Shown here: positions 1 to 5,960 of the stretch, one piece after another
How the letters are laid out: each line of letters starts with the position of its first letter
How positions within the stretch are numbered: the first letter of the stretch is position 1
Assembly (NCBI GenBank): GCA_048886645.1
Contig: JBHLKN010000057.1
Coordinates: forward strand, 1 to 12,249
Length of the DNA stretch: 12,249 nt
Origin: Wukongarchaeum sp048886645
GTDB taxonomy: Archaea; Asgardarchaeota; Wukongarchaeia; Wukongarchaeales; Wukongarchaeaceae
Reading direction: 5' to 3'
The notes under the pieces: model-generated
Told to the model about the DNA's origin: nothing
Seen by the model: only the letters and a program-made list of their open reading frames with translations
The model's database searches: none
Made by a program: the position numbers and the translations under genes

Positions 1-140
1 TAATTTCTATATGCGAGGATAGGGCAAGAAAACACGCTTTAAACGCTTTAAAACTTGTGACCGACAGAAACGCGCTTATAAGACATGCGGGTAAAGGCTT
101 AAGACAAGGTAAACCAGACGTTGGCCCCCTAAAAGCGTAA
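1..140 (+). CDS. ribC: Riboflavin synthase, archaeal type (3' end only)
   Basis: An open frame runs in from the left edge (first whole codon at base 3) and stops at TAA 138-140, giving the last 45 residues. The tail contains RARKHALNAL followed by AGKGLRQG and DVGPL. From memory, this matches the C-terminus of archaeal riboflavin synthases such as the Methanocaldococcus enzyme, which ends with an AGKGLRQG-like motif and an xDxGP tail. The enzyme dismutates two 6,7-dimethyl-8-ribityllumazine molecules to riboflavin plus 5-amino-6-ribitylaminouracil. The archaeal form is unrelated to bacterial RibE and is a distant paralog of lumazine synthase. The next gene, ribH, makes its substrate and starts 39 bases downstream, which supports the call and suggests one operon. 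The catalytic N-terminal part lies outside the window. Confidence 0.85.
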   Translation, partial: ISICEDRARKHALNALKLVTDRNALIRHAGKGLRQGKPDVGPLKA

Positions 141-176
141 AATCTTTTAGAAAACACGAGGTTAAAAAATAAAGAA

Positions 177-220
177 AGGATGATGGTAAAGATGAGTAGA
201 GAAGAGGATGATGGTAAAGA
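177..220 (+). repeat. 16-bp direct repeat around the ribH start
   Basis: The 16-mer AGGATGATGGTAAAGA occurs at 177-192 and again at 205-220, 28 bases apart. The first copy supplies the possible ATG starts of ribH. The second is read in another frame as Asp-Asp-Gly-Lys inside the N-terminal extension. The offset is not a multiple of three, so this is not a codon repeat. It may be a small slippage duplication that created an upstream start. The sequence is low in complexity, so chance is not excluded. Confidence 0.6.
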
Positions 221-629
221 AAAGGTTAAGTTAGGTTTTGTAGTAGCAGAATTTAATTATGACATAACTCACATGATGCTTCAAAGGGCTAAAAGCCATG
301 CGGAATTTTTAGGAGCAGAAGTTGTCGATGTTATCTGGACTCCAGGTGCTTTTGACATGCCTCTCGCCATTGAAAAACTGCTTAAAAGAGATGATGTGGA
401 TGCTGTTGTTACTTTGGGATGCGTTATTCAAGGAGAAACTAAACATGATGAAGTAGTTGCCCAGCATTCCGCTCGAAAGATTATGGATCTTTCTTTGCAA
501 TACGGGAAACCTGTGGCTTTAGGGGTTTCTGGTCCTGGTGAAACCTATCTGCAAGCAAAACAAAGAATTGATGGCTACGCTAAAAGAAGCGTGGAAGCCG
601 CAGTTAAAATGGTGAAAAGATTAAAATGA
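180..629 (+). CDS. ribH: 6,7-dimethyl-8-ribityllumazine synthase
   Basis: The protein condenses 5-amino-6-ribitylaminouracil with 3,4-dihydroxy-2-butanone 4-phosphate to make 6,7-dimethyl-8-ribityllumazine, the direct precursor of riboflavin, in the cytoplasm. The family is visible in AEFNYDIT (residues 23-30), PGAFDMP (55-61), LGCVIQGETKHDEVV (79-93) with the presumed catalytic His89, and GVSGPGET (115-122). These are archaeal variants of the lumazine synthase fold, which assembles as pentamers or 60-mers. Length is normal except for about 16 extra, very charged N-terminal residues. Possible in-frame starts are ATG 180, 183 and 192. An AAAGGA at 175-180 is too close for the first two but about 11 bases from 192, so 192 may be the true start; homologs begin near residue 16. 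It follows ribC by 39 bases, and a putative oligo-T terminator follows at 651-678. Confidence 0.95.
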   Translation: MMVKMSREEDDGKEKVKLGFVVAEFNYDITHMMLQRAKSHAEFLGAEVVDVIWTPGAFDMPLAIEKLLKRDDVDAVVTLGCVIQGETKHDEVVAQHSARKIMDLSLQYGKPVALGVSGPGETYLQAKQRIDGYAKRSVEAAVKMVKRLK

Positions 630-650
630 AAGAAGAATAAAAAACCAAAT

Positions 651-678
651 CAAAAAATAATTTTTTGTTTTCTTTTTT
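651..678 (+). terminator. Oligo-T terminator with short hairpin after ribH
   Basis: CAAAAAA (651-657), a TAA loop and TTTTTTG (661-667) form a short AT hairpin. It is followed by a T run broken only by one G and one C up to 678. T-rich tracts terminate archaeal transcription, so this may end or attenuate the ribC-ribH message before arfA. The hairpin is weak. The T tract is the stronger part of the argument. Confidence 0.45.
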
Positions 679-686
679 GGGTGGTG
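679..686 (+). promoter_or_regulatory. Shine-Dalgarno site for arfA
   Basis: GGGTGGTG lies 4 bases before the TTG at 691 and complements the CACC part of the archaeal 16S rRNA 3' end. It favours the TTG start over the ATG at 703, and the TTG also matches the N-terminal length of known homologs. Confidence 0.7.
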
Positions 687-690
687 TTTT

Positions 691-1446
691 TTGCCTATAC
701 AAATGACCTTAGTTCAAATAGATAATTATGGTCCTTGGACTGAATCTTTAGGTGTTAACAGGGAAGCAGATCTTCAAATTTTACAGGGAGAGCTTTATAC
801 GGATCTTCAACGTTTGTTCTCTGTTAAAGGCGGATTGCTATTTTATAGTAGATTTGACAACATGATAGCAGTGACCAATGGAATAGGGTACAGCCATCAT
901 AACGGCATAATAAAAAGTATTCAGAACAGGTATCCTATAACCATTTCTATGGGTGTAGGTATAGGGAAAAACCCGCTTTCAGCCCAAAATAAAGCGAGTA
1001 AACTTTTGCAAGAAAAGGGGAGCGCAAGGTCAAGGAAAAGGAAAAGTATACTAGCCCATAACGGGTTTCTTTCGGCTGGAGAGGGTATGGTGCATATGGT
1101 GCATGCGGATATAGATGATTTCACGAAAAATCTTACAGATTCTGTTTCAGCTTATGAGGCTTTTCTTAAGGTCAATGAGATCTTTTTAGAGTTATCTAAG
1201 AGGTTCATGAAGAAAAAAGCCCTTGTATTTTTCACAGGAGGCGACAATTTTCTCATCGTTTGTAACGGCATTTCTAATAAGGAGATAGAGGAGATTTTAA
1301 GGGATGTTAGTGAAGATTTAGGATTTGCCATAATAGGAGCCTTCGGTCGTGGTAAAACAGCCCTTGAAGCCCTCAAAATGGCTAACCGGGGCCTACATCT
1401 CTCCCGGGGAGGAAAAGCTAAAGGAATACTTGTATCACCCATATAA
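691..1446 (+). CDS. arfA: GTP cyclohydrolase III (ArfA)
   Basis: This Mg-dependent enzyme opens GTP to 2-amino-5-formylamino-6-ribosylaminopyrimidinone 5'-phosphate. That is the first archaeal step toward riboflavin and FO/F420. Unlike GTP cyclohydrolase II it keeps the formyl group. The 251-residue protein shows family marks in order: DNYGPW (11-16), FYSRFDN (51-57), NRYPITISMG (79-88), HADIDDFT (137-144), GGDNF (183-187) and GRGKTA (219-224). The RFDN and GGDN loops resemble the metal-binding loops of palm-type cyclases, and the two halves look like repeats of that fold. It begins with TTG at 691, chosen by the GGTG site and by homolog length. A basic patch (RSRKRKS, 113-119) replaces a more acidic stretch I recall in the Methanocaldococcus enzyme, and the C-terminus is slightly shorter. 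It sits between ribH and the amidohydrolase. Confidence 0.93.
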   Translation: MPIQMTLVQIDNYGPWTESLGVNREADLQILQGELYTDLQRLFSVKGGLLFYSRFDNMIAVTNGIGYSHHNGIIKSIQNRYPITISMGVGIGKNPLSAQNKASKLLQEKGSARSRKRKSILAHNGFLSAGEGMVHMVHADIDDFTKNLTDSVSAYEAFLKVNEIFLELSKRFMKKKALVFFTGGDNFLIVCNGISNKEIEEILRDVSEDLGFAIIGAFGRGKTALEALKMANRGLHLSRGGKAKGILVSPI

Positions 1447-1502
1447 AAAAAAGATTAAGAACATCAGCAAGCTAGTTATGGATTAAAAGAGTGAGAGAAT
1501 AA

Positions 1503-2669
1503 ATGCCTGTTTTTTTCGCCGAAAATGCGTTGGTTGGAAGCGACTTAAACCTTAAGGAAAATGTTTACATTATCACCACTACTGATTTTTCCAATACTCC
1601 AGGATTAATTAAGAGTGTGACGGAAGAGAAACCTAAGACATCGGTTAAGGAAGAGTTTTATGATGTTTTATTGATGCCTGGGTTTGTTAATGGTCACACA
1701 CACATAGGGGATAGTGCAGCTAAAGATCTGGGATATGGGGCGGAGATCGAGGATGTTGTAGGTCCTCAAGGAATGAAGTTTAAAGTTTTTGAAAAAATTG
1801 ATAGGAAAGATTTGGTTGAGGCTATGAGGGATGCTGTTTCTGAGATGCTTCTTAGCGGGATCACTGCTTTTGCAGATTTCCGAGAGTCAGGATTTTATGG
1901 TCTTGAAGTTTTAAAAGAGGCTGTTAGTGGTCTTCCGATTAAAACCATCGCTTTAGGAAGGCCATCAAAAGGTTTTGTCGATAGTGCGAAAGTTTTAGAT
2001 GCGGGTGATGGGTTTGGTCTTCCTTCTGTTGATCAGTATACTGAGGAGGAGCTTCAAATCTTTTCAGAAATGTGCTTAAAGAAGGGAAAATTATTAGCTA
2101 TACATGTCTTAGAAACTAATAAAAATTGTAATAATTTAAAAGCAACGTCTGGAGATGAGTTAGAAAAAGTTTTAAGGTATTTAAAAAGGCCAAGTTTTTT
2201 GGTTCATTTAACACACGCAAATCCCAAGCAATTAAGAAGGGTTGCAGAGCTTGGTATTGGTGTTGTTTGTTGTCCTCGAGGAAATGCTTATTTTGGGCTA
2301 GGTTTTCCCCCTATAGTAGAGATGTTAAAGACGGGTATAAAACCTAGTATAGGAACTGATAACCAGATAAGCTGTTCAGCAAATATGTTTAGTGAGATGG
2401 AGTTTTTAATAAGGGGTTCCCGCCTTTTTAGAAAAAAGATTTTGGATCCTAAAGAAGTTTTAAAGATGACCACGGTTTACGGGGGTACGGTTTTAAGGAA
2501 GGATGTGGGTGTTATTAGGGAAAGAGCTTGGGCAGATTTTATTTTAATAGACTTAAAAGCACCGAATATTAAGCATTCTAGCGATATTTATAGGGGTTTA
2601 ACTTTGCGTGCGAACCCGAAAAATGTGAAACAGGTTTTTATATCGGGAAGTGAGGTAAAAGATTTCTAG
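1503..2669 (+). CDS. Amidohydrolase-superfamily deaminase; candidate flavin-pathway pyrimidine deaminase
   Basis: The 388-residue protein belongs to the amidohydrolase (ATZ/TRZ, cytosine and guanine deaminase-like) superfamily. It has the full mononuclear-metal deaminase set: HxH in GHTHIGD (His65, His67), HVLE (metal His201 and, three residues later, the presumed proton-shuttling Glu204), HLTH (235-238) and Asp286 in GTDN. The N-terminal about 60 and C-terminal about 50 residues form the usual small beta domain. It lies between arfA and arfC on the same strand. Its stop overlaps the arfC Shine-Dalgarno site, so it is very probably co-translated with arfC. Archaea reduce the ribose before deamination, so the pathway needs a deaminase for 2,5-diamino-6-ribitylaminopyrimidinone 5'-phosphate, a guanine- or isocytosine-like substrate well suited to this superfamily. 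The specific role is inferred from context. Alternatives are another nucleobase or nucleoside deaminase; the LLRG motif I expect of MTA/SAH deaminases is not seen. Confidence 0.9.
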   Translation: MPVFFAENALVGSDLNLKENVYIITTTDFSNTPGLIKSVTEEKPKTSVKEEFYDVLLMPGFVNGHTHIGDSAAKDLGYGAEIEDVVGPQGMKFKVFEKIDRKDLVEAMRDAVSEMLLSGITAFADFRESGFYGLEVLKEAVSGLPIKTIALGRPSKGFVDSAKVLDAGDGFGLPSVDQYTEEELQIFSEMCLKKGKLLAIHVLETNKNCNNLKATSGDELEKVLRYLKRPSFLVHLTHANPKQLRRVAELGIGVVCCPRGNAYFGLGFPPIVEMLKTGIKPSIGTDNQISCSANMFSEMEFLIRGSRLFRKKILDPKEVLKMTTVYGGTVLRKDVGVIRERAWADFILIDLKAPNIKHSSDIYRGLTLRANPKNVKQVFISGSEVKDF

Positions 2670-2673
2670 GAGG
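2668..2673 (+). promoter_or_regulatory. Shine-Dalgarno site for arfC overlapping the upstream stop
   Basis: AGGAGG at 2668-2673 shares two bases with the TAG stop of the amidohydrolase gene and lies 3 bases before the arfC ATG at 2677. The overlap indicates translational coupling of the two genes. Confidence 0.75.
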
Positions 2674-2676
2674 ATT

Positions 2677-3351
2677 ATGGGTTTGAGGGAAGCTAGGAAG
2701 AGACCTTACGTGATTTTGAGTGCCTGTATGTCTATTGACGGTAAAATAGCTACAATTACGGGTGATTCTAGGCTTTCTGATGAACGGGATTTTATGAGGG
2801 TTCATAAGCTTAGGTCTGAGGTTGATGGCATCATGGTGGGGGTGGGAACGGTGCTTGCAGACGATCCGAAACTCACGGTTAAATATATAGAAAATCCAAA
2901 AACCCCAACACGTATCGTTGTCGACAGTAATGCTAGAACCCCGAAAAACGCGTTGGTTTTAACCTATAAACCTGAAGTACCCACAATAATTGCTGTAACA
3001 GAAAACGCTCCAAAAGATAAAATTGAAGCATTAAAAGAGGATGGAGCGCATATCCTTTTATGTGGTAGCGATAAGAGGGTGGATTTAAAAATATTGATGG
3101 AAAAGCTCTATGATATGGGTATTAATAGTTTGATGCTTGAGGGAGGTGGAGAACTTAATTGGAGCATGATTAAGAAGGGTTTAGTAGATGAGATAAGGTT
3201 AACTATTTCCCCAAGAATTCTCGGAGGAAATGAAGCAGTAAGCTTGGTTAGGGGTATAGGATTTCAAATGATAGAGGAAGCTCCAAATTTTTCTTTAATA
3301 GATGTTAAAAAAGATAGAGATTACGTGATTCTAACATATAAACGAGTATAA
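2677..3351 (+). CDS. arfC: 2,5-diamino-6-ribosylamino-pyrimidinone 5'-phosphate reductase (ArfC)
   Basis: This enzyme reduces the ribosyl side chain of the diaminopyrimidinone phosphate to ribityl with NAD(P)H. In archaea and fungi this step precedes deamination. The 224 residues are one RibD C-terminal / DHFR-like reductase domain, with no attached deaminase domain. Visible motifs are SMSIDGK-like CMSIDGKIAT (17-26), GDSRLSDERD (29-38), GIMVGVGTVLADDPKLTV (51-68), TRIVVDS (78-84), LMLEGGGELN (152-161), VDEIRL (170-175) and PRILGG (179-184). The order and spacing match the characterised archaeal and yeast enzymes. Because the deaminase domain is absent, a separate deaminase is required, and the gene just upstream is a natural candidate. 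The start is ATG 2677, seven bases after the upstream stop. It converges on arfB with 24 bases between the stops. Confidence 0.93.
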   Translation: MGLREARKRPYVILSACMSIDGKIATITGDSRLSDERDFMRVHKLRSEVDGIMVGVGTVLADDPKLTVKYIENPKTPTRIVVDSNARTPKNALVLTYKPEVPTIIAVTENAPKDKIEALKEDGAHILLCGSDKRVDLKILMEKLYDMGINSLMLEGGGELNWSMIKKGLVDEIRLTISPRILGGNEAVSLVRGIGFQMIEEAPNFSLIDVKKDRDYVILTYKRV

Positions 3352-3375
3352 AACAGTTTTATCAACAATTAGGGT

Positions 3376-4134
3376 TTAGAACATGTTTGGGGCTTGAAAT
3401 TTTGAAGTGATATGGTTGATAATAGCTTCTACAGATAGTTCTAGGAGGAGTTCACCTTTTTCTGCTGATGATTTTTCTATGTTTGATGCAAGTACGCCAC
3501 TTTCACTTAGTAATGTCCAAGGTAGGTCGTCTAAATTGTCTATAACTCGGTCATCCCACTCGTTTACAGCTAAGTTCAAGTGTACCAATTCTGGTCGAAG
3601 ATGTAATAAGAGGGAGGTTTCAATAGCGCCAGCATGAAGATCTTTTTTACCGAAAAGTTCTACAAACTGTTTTTTGAGGAGTTTCCAGGGGTTAAGAAAC
3701 TCAACTTCAAGCTTTTCTCTTTCTTCTATTCCGCTTTCTTCTAAAACATGCTTTCTAATGGACTTTGTGGTAGCTTCGTATTTTTTGAAAACTTGGAAGT
3801 TGCCGCCGTGCCAGTAAATGACTCCGAGATATTTTACACCACTTTGTTCAAGGGATTGAACGATATCAACAAGCAAAATAAGCAAAGTTGTAGACCTAAG
3901 AGAGATGGTTCCTGGAACGCCTAAATGCTCCTTAGAGCAACTATAGGGAAGAGTGGGCAAAATGTAGGCGTCTACTTGTTCGCTAACTTTTTTCGCTATC
4001 TCTTCAGCGATTATTAGGTCTGTAGCGAGGGGTAGATGGGGTCCGTGTTGCTCGATCGAGCCTACAGGCAATATAGCTATCTTAGACTCGATTTTTTCAA
4101 GATCATACCATGTTTGGGTTTTCCAAAGCCTCAA
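3376..4134 (-). CDS. arfB: Creatininase-family amidohydrolase, probable deformylase ArfB
   Basis: The 252-residue protein has the creatininase fold signature: PVGSIEQHGPHLPLATD (23-39), giving metal ligands Glu28, His30 and Asp39, then EHLGVPGTISL (69-79), WHGGN with His109, and HAGAIETS (167-174) with Glu172. In archaea a member of this family, ArfB, removes the formyl group from the GTP cyclohydrolase III product. The placement beside arfA and arfC is what supports that function here. The first motif is closer to generic creatininases than to the version I recall in the Methanocaldococcus ArfB, so the identity rests partly on context; another amide hydrolase is possible. The TTG start at 4134 has a strong upstream GGAGGT. 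It lies 40 bases downstream of the GTPase gene on the same strand, so those two are probably one transcript. Confidence 0.75.
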   Translation of the reverse strand: MRLWKTQTWYDLEKIESKIAILPVGSIEQHGPHLPLATDLIIAEEIAKKVSEQVDAYILPTLPYSCSKEHLGVPGTISLRSTTLLILLVDIVQSLEQSGVKYLGVIYWHGGNFQVFKKYEATTKSIRKHVLEESGIEEREKLEVEFLNPWKLLKKQFVELFGKKDLHAGAIETSLLLHLRPELVHLNLAVNEWDDRVIDNLDDLPWTLLSESGVLASNIEKSSAEKGELLLELSVEAIINHITSKFQAPNMF

Positions 4135-4143
4135 ACTCGGTTT

Positions 4144-4149
4144 ACCTCC
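4144..4149 (-). promoter_or_regulatory. Shine-Dalgarno site fixing the TTG start of arfB
   Basis: On the minus strand GGAGGT (plus-strand ACCTCC) lies 9 bases before the TTG at 4134-4132. It is a near-perfect archaeal ribosome-binding site and decides this non-ATG start. It lies in the 40-base gap after the GTPase stop. Confidence 0.75.
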
Positions 4150-4174
4150 GTTATTTTTTGAAATTACATGTTTT

Positions 4175-5803
4175 TTAAGCTTTACGCTTAATATGAGTTA
4201 TAACACCGATTCCTTTAGTTCGCCCTTCACGGAAGACAAATCGCATATCAGGAACGATATATTCTGGCCTGCATATGAACTGGAAAAGTATCGTAGCTCG
4301 ATCTCCTGTTCTTAAATATTTCTTATTCATCCACAAAATGCGGGCTGTTTGCTTTATCGTGTTACAGTGAATAACTGCTTGATAGCCCCGCTTGATCGTG
4401 GTTTTATGGTAGAGTATCATGCAGTTTGCCTCAAATTCACTAACCGCTTCCGGACCATATTCTTGGCTTAGTATTACTTGTCCCTTCCTAACATCTTCTC
4501 TTTTAACTCTGTGGAGGGCAAAGGCAGCGGTTTGACCCGCAATCACCCGTCTTACTGGGGTGCGTTTGTAGTGGATTGATTTGATGCGTACTTTCCTAAA
4601 AGAGCCGTCATCAAAGGGTCCGAGAAGTATCTGTTGGTTTACTTCTAGACCTCCTGAAAGCACTGTGCCAGCCACAACCGTCCCTACACCGGTTACAGAA
4701 AATACTTCATCAATAAAGGTTGAAAAGGGTTGATCCATCTTCTCCTTGAAGTCTCTTACCTTAGGGAGGAGATTAAAAAAAGATTTTAGGAGGGCTAATC
4801 CTTCTCCTTTTGTATTGCTTACGAGGAAAACGGGAACAATTCTATGTCTTGCTCCGGTAAACATGCTTTTAGCGCAAACAATTGCGTCATCCATATCCCT
4901 GACTATTACAGGTATCTTATCCACACCTGGTAACTTTAAGAGATGTTGTAAATCTTCAATAACTTTATTAAGAATCGGGTTTGGTGCAAGATCTATCTTT
5001 GTGATTACGGCGAATATTGGGTACCCTAAAGCAAGGGCTACGCCTAAGTGTTCCTTGGTCATGGGGAGGATTCCCGCGTTTCCTGCCACCACAAGCATAG
5101 CATAGTCTGACGAATAGCCTACTAAACCAAAAATAGTTGTTCTTAAGTATTTTTCATGGCCTGCAAGATCGATAAAGTTTATTATTTTTGATGAAAGGGC
5201 AAGGATTTCAGCTTCTCCTGGAGGAGATGGGGGTAGGTAGTTTACAATCTCTCCTCCTTCGTCAAAGCCTAGAATTCTTGTGGAGATTGAAGATGTTCTC
5301 CCGGATAGGAGTTCGTGTTTATGCCTGAATAGGAGGGTTCTTGCAGATCCATTGCCGTCGTCAAGTTGCCCGCTTATCAGGACTCCTGCAAGGGTGGATT
5401 TACCAGAATCTACGTTGCCGATTTGAGCAATATTTATATCTATTGGAAAGCTTTCTTCGTGGAAACGTCTGACTAGAATTTCAGCGATTTTTCCTTTACG
5501 TCCTTCCCCTACCCTGATTACGGTTAGGTGGGCGTTTATTTTTTCAGCTATCACTTTAAGTACTTCGAGACTTTTTTCAAGGTCTTCTTCAGATATTCCC
5601 AAAGGTTCTCCATCGTTAGTAATACCTAGGACGTAAACAGCTTCACCTTCCCCTTCATTTATCCTGTAATTCATTTGGGTGGCAAGGCTTTCAAGCCTTT
5701 CCTCACTAATGTAGCGTATGGGAGTTAGCTTGAGCTTGTATTCTAGGTTTCCTGTTTCTTTTTCTTTTACGCCTATACTGTTTTCAAGATCGCTGAAACT
5801 CAA
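4175..5803 (-). CDS. GTPBP1/EF-1alpha-like translation-factor GTPase
   Basis: The 542-residue protein is a translational GTPase of the GTPBP1/GTPBP2 branch near EF-1alpha and SelB. About 120 residues of N-terminal domain precede G1 GNVDSGKST (129-137). Then come a probable G2 around SSISTRILG (171-179), G3 DLAGH (212-216), G4 TKID (268-271) and G5-like SNT (329-331). Two beta-barrel domains follow; the first opens at FIDEVFSVTGVGTVVAGT (363-380). Eukaryotic homologs bind aminoacyl-tRNA-like ligands and act on stalled ribosomes and mRNA surveillance; the archaeal role is not settled to my knowledge. The insert between G2 and G3 (DEGGEIVNYLPPSPPGEAE) is typical of this branch rather than EF-1alpha. 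The start is TTG 5803 with a weak GGTAGG (5812-5817). It heads a probable two-gene transcript with arfB. Confidence 0.88.
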   Translation of the reverse strand: MSFSDLENSIGVKEKETGNLEYKLKLTPIRYISEERLESLATQMNYRINEGEGEAVYVLGITNDGEPLGISEEDLEKSLEVLKVIAEKINAHLTVIRVGEGRKGKIAEILVRRFHEESFPIDINIAQIGNVDSGKSTLAGVLISGQLDDGNGSARTLLFRHKHELLSGRTSSISTRILGFDEGGEIVNYLPPSPPGEAEILALSSKIINFIDLAGHEKYLRTTIFGLVGYSSDYAMLVVAGNAGILPMTKEHLGVALALGYPIFAVITKIDLAPNPILNKVIEDLQHLLKLPGVDKIPVIVRDMDDAIVCAKSMFTGARHRIVPVFLVSNTKGEGLALLKSFFNLLPKVRDFKEKMDQPFSTFIDEVFSVTGVGTVVAGTVLSGGLEVNQQILLGPFDDGSFRKVRIKSIHYKRTPVRRVIAGQTAAFALHRVKREDVRKGQVILSQEYGPEAVSEFEANCMILYHKTTIKRGYQAVIHCNTIKQTARILWMNKKYLRTGDRATILFQFICRPEYIVPDMRFVFREGRTKGIGVITHIKRKA

Positions 5804-5960
5804 TCTTAAAGCCTACCAATACACAAATATCTAAAAAAAGAGCAATATCCTTAAAAAGATACTTATTAATAAAAAGAAAGATAATATAATTTTAAAAAGA
5901 TACTGTTTACTTTCAACATCAAGACAAAAACGTTTTAAGGGTGTATCATGGGGTATACTC
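5804..5960. promoter_or_regulatory. Divergent promoter region between the GTPase and the charged protein gene
   Basis: These 157 very AT-rich bases separate two divergent starts (TTG 5803 on minus, ATG 5961 on plus) and must hold both promoters. For the plus gene a TTTTAAAA at 5890-5897 is a reasonable TATA-like box, which would give a leader of about 40 bases. For the minus gene the minus-strand TTTTTAAG near 5851-5858 could serve, with a leader of about 25 bases. No strong Shine-Dalgarno site is seen for the plus gene, only GGGG at 5950-5953. Confidence 0.5.
5851..5904. repeat. 13-bp direct repeat in the divergent promoter
   Basis: TTAAAAAGATACT occurs at 5851-5863 and 5892-5904, 41 bases (about four helical turns) apart. 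Each copy overlaps one of the two TATA-like boxes, so it could be duplicated core-promoter sequence or a pair of regulator sites. The composition is AT-rich, so chance is possible. Confidence 0.5.

Noticed and set aside
141..179. FMN riboswitch or other structured leader before ribH
   Set aside because: The gap is only 39 bases and lies inside a probable operon; no conserved RFN-type helices can be formed, and such riboswitches are bacterial.
309..500. Minus-strand open frame inside ribH
   Set aside because: It is antisense to the conserved lumazine synthase motifs, has no family resemblance and no plausible start signal.
921..1442. Two minus-strand open frames inside arfA
   Set aside because: They lie opposite a well-conserved enzyme and show no domain or ribosome-binding site.
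1503..2669. Dihydroorotase, urease-type or MTA/SAH deaminase assignment
   Set aside because: I see no carboxylated-lysine binuclear signature, and the LLRG and related motifs of MTA/SAH deaminases after HxH are missing; the HxxE pattern favours a nucleobase-type deaminase.
4746..5105. 119-residue plus-strand frame inside the GTPase gene
   Set aside because: It is antisense to the GTPase core region including its G3-G4 part; the composition is that of a reverse-strand shadow.
4175..5803. Calling the GTPase EF-1alpha or SelB
   Set aside because: The long N-terminal domain and the insert between G2 and G3 do not fit EF-1alpha, and no SelB-type C-terminal winged helices are seen.
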